This document shows positions 11,040 to 23,459 of a DNA stretch of 64,000 nt, piece after piece. The stretch comes from Brachionus manjavacas (lineage: Eukaryota > Rotifera > Eurotatoria > Ploima > Brachionidae). Numbering within the stretch: the stretch's first letter is position 1; the number at the start of each line of letters is the position of its first letter. The stretch covers positions 935,501 through 999,500 of the forward strand of contig JAHQIY010000007.1 in assembly GCA_019054805.1 (NCBI GenBank), in the 5' to 3' direction. Position numbers and translations under genes: made by a program. The notes under the pieces were generated by a model that was given only the letters and a program-made list of their open reading frames with translations, searched no databases and was not told the origin of the DNA.

Positions 11040-14000
11040 TTAAAAAAACATAGTATCTTCGGTAAAAGCGCCTGCAAGCCGAAATTCAATATTATTGATA
11101 CGACAATACATTCGTTGCGGGCTTGGTCTTGAATAGGGTGCTGGTCTCGGCACTGATGATCGTAGAATGTATTCTCTTTGAAAAGGTTTTTCTAATGGCA
11201 ACAAGACGTTGTTCATATTGTCAGTTTCTTCATCGTCTTCATCTTCTGTCAAATCAAACGAACTTTTCACTTGTTTATATTCATTCATGTAACGACTTGG
11301 TTTGATATTCTGTTTTTTTTGTCTACAAAGTCTCGATATAAGTGACCCAATGACACTATGAGCACCATTTTCTATATTGATTTGGCAAGAATCTTGGTCA
11401 AGTGACTGCTTAAGTAGTTTTTTTAAGAAATTTTTAACTTCGTCCAACTAAAAGAAAATAATTAAAAAGCTATTTTAAAAGAATGTTGATTATTTGTACA
11501 TCATCTTCTGCGATTCTTGCTTTTTTATTTGTAAATTTTGAGTTCAATGATTTCATCAATGACACAATTTGCTCAAATGATTTTACATAATTGATTAAAT
11601 CCTTAATAGATTAAATTTACTTTAATTTAAGCAAACATTTTTTAAAATAAAATTAAATTAGTTCTTAAAATTACCTGATATCTGCTTGTTTCGTTGTTTC
11701 TAGTAATCTTTACAGCCTTTTCAATTAATGCATCGAATATTGGTTCTACAATTGATGCAAGGTCTAGGTTAAAGGCTTCGGCGTAACAAGTATAAACACT
11801 TGAATAGAATAGAATCGGTAGAGTTTGCTCAATTATCTGTCCAATGCTCAGTGAATTAAGCCATTCAAAAATCTTTAAAAAAAATTATATGTTAATGCTG
11901 GTGATAGAATTTTTCTTTCTAGATTAGATAACTAAAAATAAGTTGGTTTATTTAGTGGGCTAGTTTTTAGTCACCTAAAATAACAAAAATGAAAATTTAT
12001 ATTAAAAAAAAATAATTTAAAACAAATTTCAGGTTCTTTCATTTTTAGAATTAATTTAATTAAGTTTCAATATAATAATCCTTTCCTAAAAAATATTTAC
12101 TTTTTCTGCTTCTTTAGTATCATCAAACAGACGCTTTTGTCGTCGCACTGGTATAGATTTGGCATTTTCCCATACTTCAACCCACATATTACCGGGAATT
12201 TTCATCCGGCTACTTAAATCATATTTTTTTACAATTTTTTCTTCATTTGAAACAGAATCTTTTTCTTTAATTTCTATCTGAACCCAGTCCCTTGGAGAAT
12301 ACCATCTGACAAAGTCTTCCATTACGCAGCCAGGATTCGCTGCTTTGAATGCCTGCATGTCTGATAAAAGCGATGCACTTTGAATTTTAGCTCTTAAAAG
12401 TGAGGCATCGTCATTATTACCTAAATGAGAAAATTTAATTTTCTCCAAAAAAACACTTGTAAATATGTTTAAAATATTATTTAACACACAAAATACCTTT
12501 AATAGTCTTTGAAAGGCTTTAAAAAAAATAAAAATTTTATTATTTTTATTGAGCTATGAATCCTTCAGCAGAAATAATAATTTAAAATTTTATATTGTAC
12601 AGGTTTACCGCTATTTTAAAATAAACTCATCTAAATTAGAAGCGGGTGCAGCCAGTTCGAAGCGAAGCTCTTGTTTAGGGTTTAGGGTAAACAGGAGGTT
12701 AGGGTCTTTTTAATAAATTAGTCTCAACTTTAATTTAGGGGTTTGTTTGAATTAAAATAGCGGTGTTTTTATTAAAATTAGCGGTGAGGAAAATAATGGA
12801 CCTATAAAAACATCATTTGTAAATTAGAAAAAAATTAATATTTTTTTTTTCTCAACTGAAATAAAGTCTATATTTTTTTTCTAAAACAAACCAAATAAAT
12901 AATCAAAACTGGTCATATTGATGTTTTATATTTTTCTCTTGGGCACATGAAAAATTTATTTTAGGTAAAAAAAGTTCAAAAGAGGATGTTAATTTTAATT
13001 CTTAAAAAAGGAATATAAATATTTTTTGTTCAATTTGTAAAATTAGACAAATTTAGAATATTTTAAATAAATTGTTTTAAAAGACAAAACTATCCAAAAA
13101 ATTAGTTTTTTTCTTCTTCTTTAGTTTTTAAGGAACTTGGTTTTTAAAAAAAAGATTATTTTATGATTTACAACAATCTTAATAATAAAATAAGTAAAAA
13201 AGAATCCATTTAATTCACATTTCATAATTAACTCACTCAAAAGACGCCAAACCTCTTCATTTTTTTTGATATTTTCATTTTACAACTATTTACTCAAAAT
13301 GTTGATATTTAGCTTGGTAAATATTTCTGTATTTTACATAAAATTTGAGAAATTTGCATTATATTACGTAAACATTAATGTAGTTGCAACAATTGTTAAA
13401 ATCTGCAAATCTCGTGCAAAATCCCTGCGAAATGCACTGGGCTTATAAAAAATTTAATTCCTGCTAAATTTGCAGAATTGTGATAGATACAACATTGCTA
13501 GTAGCACTATTTTGTATTTACATAACTTATTTTTGACTTCTAGATTAAAAGTTATATGATCTTTTACAATTTTGCTTTGTTCTTTTGTTTTGAATTTTAC
13601 AACATCACAAAAATTATTATCTGTTTCATTTAATAGCATTCTTACCTAAATTTAAAAGAACAGATGCATGTTGATCCAGCATGTCTTCAGTCATCGGAGT
13701 CGGTTCCTTTAGCACAAAAATAATCTTCGATTCTTTTGATACTCTTGTTGAAAGTTACTTGAGTTTTGGGCACATATAAAGGCTCTAATGGTTTGTTTAG
13801 TAAATTCAAGTCTCCAAATTTTTTTAAACGACCCTCTGCTGCAATTGGTTGTTCATCTTCACAATCAAAAAACTCGTCGTCATCGGAATTATTTTTGCGA
13901 ACTTCGGTCTCAATTTGATGTTCAGTTTCTTTTTCCATTTGGTCTCGCTCAAGCTTTTTTTTAATACAACAATTGAGCATTTGGATCTTTTGATGCAACA

Positions 14001-17000
14001 AACAACGAGATAAATCAGGAGCTGTCATTGAATCTTCGCTTTGAGCTTTTTTAAAGTCCTCTTCAAGTCCTGGAATCAAAATAGCAGAATCATAGCGATA
14101 CCTTAATTCGAGGAGAAATTCTTTCCATAACTGTGCCAATGCAGCCGTTTTTCCAATTTGATTTATTAAATTAAGACATATTACAAACTTGTTAAGTAAT
14201 CCGTCATTTTTTAAAGATGATGCTTTCAATAAAGTCATCTTTTTATAAAATTTTTCATTTGATGCATCAATTTTATTAAAAACTTGACTTGATGAAATAT
14301 TTGATTGTCGTAGATTTGCGTCTGGAAACAAGTACTGAAAATTAAAGTTAAATTTGAAATTTTTAAATTTTCAATTAGCTTACGTCCATTATAAAATCTA
14401 AGAAGCCTTTGTCAATTGGCAAAAAGCTATCATTTATGTTCAAAATTTTCATTTTATTTGTAGCTTTTTCCATAATATTAGATCCCATATTATACATTTG
14501 GTCAAATTTTCGAACTGCCGAACCACTACTTGAAAGTTTCTGTAAAGATTTATGTTTAAATTCTTCGGCATTCAGGTTTTGGCCTGAATTTTGGTATGCT
14601 TGACCAATTAGTTGGTTAACAGTAATTGTACGCTTCAATTCGTTCAAATACCGATTCAAAGAATTACTCAATTTATATTCACACTTGTCCAATATATTGT
14701 TTAAAATGATACACCAATGGTTCGAATGCTGTGGATTCAGATCATTGTATGATTCACTGTCGATTATTATGTCCTCTGATAAATTTGACCATGAGCATGC
14801 CAAATAAATGGACCTTAAAAATCCAGAATAAAAAAGCATGAATAGTTTTAATATTAAAATTATAAATTATGTTATAAAAATTATTAAAATTGAATTTCAT
14901 TATTAAAAATTGGAGAACTTAACTATTTCCGAAGTTTTTCGTTAAGCAATTTAATGTTTATTTTCTTTTAAACATTATTTAATTTTAAGTTTTTGTTTTT
15001 TAAAAAATTTGATTTTTTTTATTTTCCTTTTTTCAATTATCTTTAACTATGTTTTAGTTTTAACCTAACAAGAAGTCTGAAAAAAGGAAGTTGTCGCTCC
15101 AAAAAAATAAAAGCAATTAAATTCTAATTAGATTTTCAGAAAAATTAAAATTTATTACTCTACAGAACAATTCAATATTTAAACCTTTGAAATCTGACAT
15201 CCTAATATTTTTTTTGAAATATTTTCAAATTTTTTTTTGATTTTATTTCATCAAATATGAACTTTTAAATTTATAATCTGGAGGATCTATCATAAAATAT
15301 GGAATAAAATAAAAACGACCTGTATTGATTAAAAAAAAGTTAAAGTTGAAATGATCAGTTCCACATTAATAAATATTTTAATCAAACTTAAATTAAAATA
15401 ATAAAAATTTATCTTGAGACAAATCAAGAGAGCTAAATTTTTTTTTCCTTATTCACTTTTTGTGGAGCTTAGGGTCATTCCTTTTACATTCTTTTGATTT
15501 CCACTCAAGTCGATCTTTGGCCTTAACTAAAAAAAAAACTACTAGTTATTATAATAGTTTTAATACTAGAGAAACAATTACTGATGTATTGGGAGTAAAC
15601 ACCATACCCGAAATTCTCAAAAATTCTAAAATTTTGAAATTTGGTTAATTTGACCCAAGCAGACTCTATATATATTTACTAAGCTAAGGAAGTCGAGAAT
15701 TTTATAATCAATCTAAAATTAATTTAAGTAAATTTAATTGAATTTTTTTTTATTTATATTTTTATTTTTTATTTGAATTTGAATTTATTTATATTCAAAT
15801 AAATTTACTTAAATTAATTTTAGAATACTGATAATAAATTCAAGTTTAGTTTTTAATTTTCAAAAGAAAAATTTACTGTAGCTTTAAATTATTTTTTTAA
15901 ATATTATATTTATAATCATAAATTTAAGCTTTTTATCTTTAAGTAAAGAAATTTAAAAAAAATTCATTTGGATATTAATTTTAATTAGACTTTAGCATAA
16001 AAATTTTTGAATAATTTTTACAATGCGATCTTATATCTTAAAAAAATATCTTAAACTTTTTTCTAAAAAATTTTGATTACAAAAATACAAAATTTCAAAA
16101 ACTCTCCACAAGTCATATTCAATTTTTCTGAAAGAGTACATATTTAAATTTTTTTTTTACATAAAACTATCCATAATATTATTATTATAAAACATTAATT
16201 TAGTTGATTTATAAAATAGATCATTTTTTGCTTTAATGGTGAAATTTATAAACAAAATATTTTTTACAGTGATTACTTACTCTATGCATTCTTGACTAGA
16301 ACCGAATGGTAAATTTTTTATATCTGGATAAATATCTTCTAGTTTATCATCAACAAGCTCAATTTCTTGCATCGATTTATCTTTAGCATGATCCCGTTTG
16401 GCGTCACCCAGCTCGTCTAATTCTTGAATCAAATAAGTAAAACGAACTGATACAGATATCAAATAAGAAGATTCATTAAGATGATTTCCCTTGAATAAAA
16501 ATTTATCTCATCAAATAATGAAAATAATGTGCTTACAATTTTAGATTTAAAAATTTCTAACAAACCAGGCAAAAACGAGTATTGCTGTGGTGTATAATTA
16601 AAGTGAACAGATTGGAAATGAGTTTTAAGAGCGCTTCCTTCGCATAAACCCAGAAACATGTCTCTTTCTATCAAATTCACTTGGACAAATATTGGAACCA
16701 AACTAAAAAACTAATTTTAGAATTTTTTTTTTATTATTGAAACAAACCATCCTGTGTTATTGATTGCCACTGATATAGAACTCAATATTACATTAGCTCG
16801 ACTTTCAGTGTCGATAAAATTGTTGAATCTTGTTGGTGAAATGAGTAAAAATCTACAAAGTCCATAGAAATAGGCAACCGATGGTGTACTAATTTGGCTC
16901 GATGTGACATTTTGAAAATCATTTGTTTTATTGAGTAAATCAGCCATGGATTTTGGTGGTAAATTTGCAATACTAACTGATTTTTGATCAATTTCGATAT

Positions 17001-17427
17001 TTTGCTTTATAGAGGAAGTGACACTAGAATCAAAATCAATCGATTCTTTTTTGCTGAGTCTAGAATCTTCATTCTTTTTCGGATTATCATTTTGATTTTT
17101 CTTTGGTGCTAAAAAATAGTAAGTAAGTGTAAATGAGATTTCTTCAGCAAATTGAATGGTCTCTGATTTTTGCTCCCATTCACCAGTTTCAAAATTAAGC
17201 TTTTGAATTAATAGTCAATTTCAAAAAAAATTTTATCAATCGAAATTTACATCTTTATGTAAGTCAGATATTTCTTCAGATGATGTAGAGTTAAGTTTCC
17301 ATTCAGTTATTATTTCTTCTATTTGAACTACGAATCTCTCCCAGTCTGATGCAGTTGTAAAATCATTGATGTCAAATATTTCATGGTCTTCAGCATCTTC
17401 GACATCAAGTTTCTTTGTGGAAGCCAT
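11040..17427 (-). CDS. RAB3GAP1: Rab3 GTPase-activating protein catalytic subunit
   Basis: Catalytic subunit of the Rab3GAP complex, which acts with a non-catalytic partner on Rab3 (GAP) and Rab18 (exchange) in exocytosis and ER/lipid-droplet traffic. Eleven minus-strand exons: 17251-17427, 16748-17199, 16537-16702, 16281-16489, 14384-14813, 13759-14334, 13646-13706, 12101-12420, 11675-11872, 11500-11601, 11040-11447; all phases fit, giving 1032 residues (human about 980). Conserved blocks appear in order: FDINDFTTASDWERF near the start, VSVRFTYLIQ, LIPGLEED, LLHQKIQMLNCCI, AANPGC-EDFVRWYSPRDW, the strongly conserved IPVRRQKRLFDDTKEAEK, and the C-terminus RPAPYS-PQRMY-FRLAGAF-FF. A 52-bp intron (13707-13758) and a 1.47-kb intron (14814-16280) interrupt it; removing the 52-bp intron restores TQEPTPMTED. 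The intron at 12421-13645 holds two inverted-repeat elements. Confidence 0.95.
12607..12764. repeat. Short inverted-repeat element with telomere-like motif, in RAB3GAP1 intron
   Basis: 13-bp perfect inverted ends, ACCGCTATTTTAA at 12607-12619 and its complement at 12752-12764, enclose a less AT-rich stretch with GTTTAGGGTTTAGGG. The layout suits a small non-autonomous transposon. No target duplication was identified. Confidence 0.4.
13383..13532. repeat. Degenerate second copy of the 63-kb MITE family, in RAB3GAP1 intron
   Basis: Aligns by eye over about 150 bp with the centre and right arm of the element at 62902-63265. Shared blocks include GTTGCA, GTGCA-AATC-CTGC-AAATGCAC, TTTAATT-CTGC and GCACTAT-TTG-ATTTACA, in the same order and spacing. 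The outer ends are not recognisable, so its borders are approximate. Confidence 0.6.
15712..15824. repeat. 24-bp perfect inverted repeat in RAB3GAP1 intron
   Basis: The arm at 15712-15735 (TCTAAAATTAATTTAAGTAA and on) is exactly complementary to 15801-15824, with a 65-bp AT loop. It could fold as a hairpin in the pre-mRNA or be a small fold-back element. Confidence 0.7.
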
Positions 17428-18889
17428 TTGGATGTAATGAATATTTTTAAATTAATTAAAAATAATTTATTAAAATTTTTATCGAATTTTGTTTCTAAAC
17501 GAGTATATCACAGGGTTATTTTTGAATAATTTTTGCACTAAATCAAAAATTCAAATTCAAAATATTAAGATCATCATAAATAAAATTTTCTTATATTTTA
17601 AGTAATTTTTAGTTATTTAACTTTATTTTGCACAAAAATAGTAAAATAAAAAATTAAATCAAAGTAATAGCAAAACATAAAATTTTGATATTATCGAATT
17701 TATTCTAGAAAAATCAAACTAAGTCAAACAAAGTCTTACACAATAAAATTAGTATTATTATTATTAATCAGTTAAATTGAATTAAGTAATGACTGTTTTT
17801 TTTAAATTGAAAATAAAACATGTTCCTCTCATCAAAGGGCTATGAAATTTAATACAGATATAGCTTAGCTTCTAATGTAAAATAAATTATAGCTAACTTG
17901 AATTTTTCTTATTTTCTGAATTAGGCCGTTGACATTACCTGTGACCTTTACACAAAAATGTCCTCGACACAATGCCTTTTTGAAAATTTAGCTTAAAAAA
18001 ATTATCTTGTAGATATTTTTACAAAGATTTTAAATATATTAAAAATACATATTAGAAACCAAAAAAACATAAAAAAAAACAAAATGAAGAACTTTTTCTT
18101 ATTTAGCTTTTAAAATTGTTTTTTTAATTTGATTTTTATATCTACTTTCATCACCCAAGTGATGTTTTTTAAAATAAATAATAAAAATAAAAATAAAATA
18201 TTTTGATACAATGATCCATTCAAAAGTTATGATAAAAAAAGACTAAATTTTCAAGATTCAAGTTTTTTTACATGTTTGATCATAGCTTTAGAAAAGAATA
18301 AGGTAAGAACTTCAAATTTTGCATTTGAAAACTCAATTTCCTAAGAATTAATAAAAAATACAATCATAAATTTAGTCATTATTCAGTCATTAATACTAAT
18401 TACATGTAAAATATTGCATGATATAAGTAAGTCCAGAAGTCTAAAAAATCTATAAAGGCAAAAAATACAAAATTGTTCCTTAAAAAAGTTAAAATAAGCA
18501 AATTTAAATTGTGCCATAAGACCAGGGTCTGGTTATCAAAATTTATTAATTGATAAATCTAAATAATCATGCAGAACTAAATTGTAGTATTGTTGTTTAA
18601 AATTTTTAGTCTATTGCTTTTTTTATTCGTTTTTAAAAATTTATAATTTATTTATGATTTCACTTTTATCTGGTTATTAAATTGATCGCTATTTTTTAAA
18701 TAAATTGACAAGAAAAAAACTTACATTATTAATTTATTTAACGCGAAATCATTTTTAATACCACAATTTTTAAGTTACATGCCACAATTTTGTTAAGAAA
18801 ACCACAATTATTAAAAATATCCATTAAAATTAAGAAAAACCTTTTTTTTGTATATTTCAACACATATTTATTAAAAAAAAACACAAATA
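17428..18889. other. Intergenic upstream of RAB3GAP1, no feature seen
   Basis: AT-rich DNA, presumably holding the RAB3GAP1 promoter. No coding-like patch or repeat was recognised. Confidence 0.6.
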
Positions 18890-19570
18890 TTAAAAAAAAA
18901 CTATATCATTTTTTTTTAAATAAATAAATATAAAGTTTATTTTAAAACTTTTATTTTTCGCTTGTTTGACAATCTCTCTTGGTAGTTCATTCCATAACTT
19001 CGACACTCGATTTGAAAAGGAGTTGAATCTACAGTTGTTATTTCGAACCAATTGTTTTACAAATCTGCAGTTGTGACTTTTCGTATTATAATGGCTTGGA
19101 ATCCGGTTCAAAGGATGAATAACTGGTTAAATTCAGCTTCTCCAAACGATCCTCATAACTAAGGTCTCTAAATCAACTTTGACTTTAGCTGCTCTACTTT
19201 GAACTCCTTCAATAACCGCGATGTCATTCTAAATTCCAGACTTGAACTGCGTACTCTAAATTTGGTCTCACTAAAGACATTTAGCTTTTTGATTATGTTC
19301 TTTTCTTTCGTTTTTCTTTGCTTTATTATTCCGAGTGCCTTGTTTGCTTTTTTTTGTAGCTGTTGCTATATGTGCTGAGTTTTTCAACTCGCCGCTAAAA
19401 ATAACCCCAAGTTCTTGCTCTTGTATTGACTCTGTTAATTTGTGTCCATTATCTCCTAGATAATATTCACATTTTGGATTTTTCGAGCCATAATGCACTA
19501 CAACACATTTATCCTCATTAAACTCCATCAACCATTTTTTTGACCAGTAATATAAATTGTTTACGTCGTT
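18890..19570 (-). mobile_element. Non-LTR retrotransposon fragment, RT C-terminal part (CR1/Jockey-like)
   Basis: Read on the minus strand, pieces in shifted frames match the end of a non-LTR reverse-transcriptase ORF. At 19271-19570: LYYWSKKWLMEFNEDKC, then VVHYGSKNP and ELGVIFSGELKNSAHI. At 18890-19111: the usual last segment, FSNRVSKLWNELPREIV. Frameshifts between the two show it is dead. It lacks the 5' part and the catalytic core. Confidence 0.75.
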
Positions 19571-20345
19571 TTAAATGTTTATTTAATATAAATATTGTTA
19601 ATTTGGCGTGGCGGTCTATTAATCAAAGAATTTTTCATTAGAAAATATATTTCCACAAATAAATTCATGGTTCTAATCAAAAAAGAATGTTTCGAGCCCC
19701 TTTGATACTACCTGAAAATAAAGAGCGAGAAACCTATTTTATGCCAAAATAAAAAAACTTCGAAAAAAATTTAAAAATCCGACAATTTTTTTGCTTGCCA
19801 TGACAATTGTTTTAAAGCTGTAAAATTTACGGATCCTGTTTTTTCTTAATAAGGAAATTCGCGAAGCACTTTTAAATAAAAACAATGTATTTAAATGTTA
19901 GATACGCTTTTTTATTTGCATTTGATTTTGGTTCTCTTTAGATTTCAATCTCTCTTAATGCCAGATGGTCTTTTATTAAATAATGATTAGGGGTGGGTAT
20001 CCGGTTCGAAGATGGAACCGGTTTACTTGACGTGAGCTCATTTGATCAGCTCAAAACTCACTTTGACGAGTTTGACATGATGGGGCGTCCTTTTAAAGTC
20101 GTGTATTGCGTGTAAAGAAACGAGCTTGCCAAACAATTTTTTGTTTAAAAAAACCAAATAGTCAAATAAGTCCAAAAAAAAGGACAGTTGGACACCATTT
20201 TTTCATATATATTTTTTAAAAATAACTCAAAACCCATAATTCAAAATTTTGAAAAAAAAATGATTTATTTAAAATAATTTATTATTTTCTTTATGCATTA
20301 TAGCATCAATCACTTCGTTCTTTTGTTTTATATTGCCAAAAATTA

Positions 20346-20604
20346 TTAACTGCGTTTTATCAGGCTTGAATTAAATTTCATTTTTTTGCCGAATTCTTCG
20401 CATACTTTAATTGTCTTTTGTAATTTTTCCCTTAATTGACATAGAATTAGAATTTCATCTGCATAAAGTATGATTTTAATCAGTTGATTGCCAATTTTTA
20501 GCCTAAAATTTTCACTCTCAATTAGTTCTGAATGATCATGAGAGTTCGCATTCTGGCATGCCAACTTATTTAGGTTTCACAATCAATTTATCTTGCAACC
20601 AAAC
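20346..20604 (-). mobile_element. Non-LTR reverse-transcriptase fragment (catalytic-motif region)
   Basis: On the minus strand, the segment from ACQNANSHDHSELIE to IILYADEILILCQL resembles the region around the RT catalytic YADD. Here the second Asp is Glu (YADE), so the piece would be inactive even if intact. Its outer ~80 bp is duplicated in inverted orientation at 20934-21016. It is a separate element from the one at 18890-19570. Confidence 0.6.
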
Positions 20605-21016
20605 AGATACGGGCGTTCTAAAAAAAGGCAAAATTTTTAGTAGTTGGTTACTAAAATAGATATTTTTTTCGATTAAAAATATTAAATTAAAAAAAAACTA
20701 ATTTAAATGATTAAAAAAACAAAATGTTCTTAATTTATTTTAAAAAGTTTTTTAATTTTTTTTTTTTCAAAATTTACAAAAAAAATAAGTGACCGCCCTC
20801 CAAAAAGTTTACCGTTTTTTTTGGCGGTCTAAAAAAAACCGCCTGGCTGACCGGACAAATGACCGCAAAAAACCGTGCTTGTATTGGACCGGTTTGTCTT
20901 GACCGTATCCTACACTATTTTAAAGTAAAGACAGTTTGGTTGCAAGTTGAATTGATTGTGAAACCTAAATAAATTGTGATACCAGAATGCGAACTTTCAA
21001 GATCATTCAGAACTAG
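20522..21016. repeat. Imperfect inverted duplication, ~83-bp arms
   Basis: The left arm 20522-20604 and right arm 20934-21016 are near-complementary (for example TGATTGTGAAACCTAAATAA on the right pairs with the left). The loop is 329 bp. Both arms carry the same RT-derived reading frame (QNAN--DHSEL), outward on opposite strands, so two retroelement fragments sit head to head. Confidence 0.8.
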
Positions 21017-21480
21017 TTTCTCAAAGAATTTCAATTGTATCTGATATGGGGATTGGTCGAACATTATCAATATCATGTTGGCTTCTGTTCTCGTCTTTAA
21101 TGACCGATAAAATTTTCCAACATTAAAGTAATTTGGTAAGAAATTTATTAACTATTAGAAAGTTATTAATTATTTTTTCGATTAGTCTAAAACTCCAATA
21201 AGTAGTGGCATTTGTGATCCATATTTTAAGTGCTCATCGGTCACCTCACTAAATCCTGTCGATTTCCCTCTTGGTAGATTTTTCAATATATCTGTCATCT
21301 AGAGTGGTTTCAGAAGAGGAAAGCAAAGGTTGGTAATACTATTCAAAAGGGCCATTTAAAGAGAACAGTTTTTTCGAAAAGAGTGGTAGAAAATTGTAAC
21401 TAATTGCGGGATGAAATAATTTCATAGACATCAAGAACGGCTTTAAAAAAAAAAATTCTCAAAGCAAACAAGAAATAAAC
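20934..21480 (+). mobile_element. Second non-LTR fragment, plus strand, degenerate
   Basis: Begins with the RT-like QNANFQDHSELVSQR near 20986 and ends with a decayed copy of the common C-terminal segment (FSKRVVEN then LRDEIIS, with stops) around 21365-21440. The middle is unrecognisable. It is probably the partner of the minus-strand copy in the inverted duplication. Confidence 0.5.
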
Positions 21481-21728
21481 ATATGTAGTTATTAGCTACC
21501 AAAGTGAGATCTTTGTGTCTTACAAGGAAAAAACTGACATAGTCAAATTTGTTAATCATTATTTTTTAACAATATTATAATATTTGATAATCAATACAAT
21601 TATTTTAATTATTTAAGTAATTTTCCAAGTTCATTGAATAAACGGATTATTCCTTTCTGCCATGGCTATTTTTCCATTTTTAATTAAAAACGATTAAATA
21701 CTTCGATTTTCTATTCCACTATAATTAA

Positions 21729-21759
21729 GTTCATGTCAATCTTAAGCTTGACATGAACT
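21729..21759. repeat. Short perfect hairpin
   Basis: AGTTCATGTCAA and its exact complement TTGACATGAACT are separated by about 7 bases. It lies between retroelement debris and the hAT element. Function unknown. Confidence 0.7.
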
Positions 21760-21919
21760 AGAGATAATAAAGAAAATCAAATTAAATTAATTAATTATAT
21801 TAAATAAAATCAAATTAATTAAATTGAATAAATTTTTCAAAATATTATTTAATTTTATGGAATATTAGAAATTTACAAAAAAAGAATCATCAAATTTATC
21901 GTTTATTTATCATAATAAA

Positions 21920-23451
21920 CAGGGAAGACCAAAAGTTGCTTTTTTTTCCCCCAAAAAGTGCTCGAAAGTTGCTCAAATGTTGCTGAGGGTGCTCAAAAGT
22001 TGCTAACATAATTTTGGTTTTTTTTTAAATAAATTGAAGAACGGGACAAAAGTTCCTTTAATATTAAATATTTTATAATAATATAGTAAATTAGTTTTCT
22101 GAAAACAAAATTCAATTCATAAAAAACCCGGTTCAATTTTAAAAATAGTCATTAAAAAAAATTCCAAAAAAAAATTATTAATAGAACTATTTTAGGCATA
22201 AAAAAGTCATTCGAAAATCTAATTTAAAAATAAAAAAAAATCAATTTTTAGTTAGAATTTAACATTCTAATTGCAAAATGTCATCATCAAAATTTTCGCC
22301 TTGATCAACCGGTTCTTGAATACCATGACTTTTGATATTATGATACAATAATTTCGTTATAAAAAAAGTTTTATCAGACATGATTGTCGATTATCCGACA
22401 AAATTATTTTATATTTAAAAAACGTTCTCTCCGAGTCAGCTGTGGATGATGAAATATGGAGAATCCAGCTTGAATATTCAAACATTTTCGGAAGTCTTGT
22501 TTTATTTTAGTCAACCATTTTTCTAAACCAAACCGTTCCGGATCAAATATGATGCAAATGAGCCATTTACTTGCTATACCGTTATCGATATTGAATGGAA
22601 TTTTGTGTTCCAAAAGATTTGAGCTAAAATTTTATTTGTCTTCGGTCAAAAATTCTAGCTAATTTGAATAGTTCCATTCCTGGCTGTGAACCGCCGACAA
22701 ATTATTTTTTCAACTTTTCAAGCGCGTTCTTAAACAACTTTTTGGCAAGCTGATTTACTTCTTCAGGAACGCTGTTAACATTTGTATCCAGCTGTCCATT
22801 TAACCAAAAATACAAGTCATGTATTAAATTTTAAGTGCGCGAAGCAATGATCTGACACGAATTTAAATTCTTTTTCAATGTCGTTTGCTTAAAATAAATT
22901 TTTCAATGCTAAAGTATCATCAATTTATAATTCTTCAAAAACAAAGTTCTAACATAATTCGTAGTTTTGGGATATAAATTTGACCGATTTGAACCAAGTG
23001 TTCCATCTGGTGACTACCGAGACTGGAAAACAAAGTGGCTTTGGAACACCTTGCTGCTCTTGATAATCTAAAAATCTTTGTTTTCTATAGCTACTTCTCG
23101 AAAAAATTAATTTAAAATTAGCCACAACTTGATAAACGTTTTCCAAATTAGATCTCCAAGTTTCTCCTACAAGAGAGATGATATCGCAAACCAGCTTTTG
23201 CTTTTTTATCAAAATCGGTTTCGAGGAAAATTCTTTAAGACGTTTTTGAGAAATGATTGTCGACATAATAGGATTTAATTTATGATTTGTCAATGGGATT
23301 TTTGTTTTTTTATGAAATTTCTTTAATTTTTATTGAATTAATTTAATAAAAAAAATTATTTTAAAGTTAGGGTTTTAGTCTTTTTTTTCTTATTGCAAAA
23401 TAGTTGCTTTAAAGTTTCTAAAATTGCTTAAGCAACTTTTGGTCGTCCCTG
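21920..23451 (-). mobile_element. hAT-superfamily DNA transposon, complete ends, decayed transposase
   Basis: Terminal inverted repeats CAGGGAAGACCAAAAGTTGC (from 21920) and, from the right end inward, CAGGGACGACCAAAAGTTGC (ending 23451) differ at one position. They are flanked by an 8-bp target duplication with one mismatch: ATAATAAA (21912-21919) and ATCATAAA (23452-23459). The CAGGG ends and 8-bp duplication are typical of hAT. Repeated GTTGCT motifs lie inside the left end. The minus strand carries transposase remnants: 22949-23293, ending VVTRWNTWF, a motif known from hAT-type transposases, and 22404-22613 with IFDPERFG. Several stops separate them, so the element is non-functional. Confidence 0.85.
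22404..23293 (-). pseudogene. hAT transposase remnant
   Basis: Two open stretches of 114 and 69 codons separated by stops. The upstream one (22949-23293) holds RKQRFLDYQ and VVTRWNTWF; the downstream one (22404-22613) holds FDPERFG near the position where hAT proteins carry a similar motif before the dimerisation region. No intact catalytic set can be assembled. It lies wholly within the hAT terminal repeats. Confidence 0.7.
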
Positions 23452-23459
23452 ATCATAAA

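Noticed and set aside
12691..12705. TTTAGGG repeats as a telomere or chromosome end
   Set aside because: Only two to three units, inside an intron of an intact gene.
19988..20915. TAGGGGTGGGTATCCGG near 19988 and an approximate inverted partner near 20900, suggesting a hAT-like element
   Set aside because: Similarity is weak and no matching 8-bp target duplication was found.
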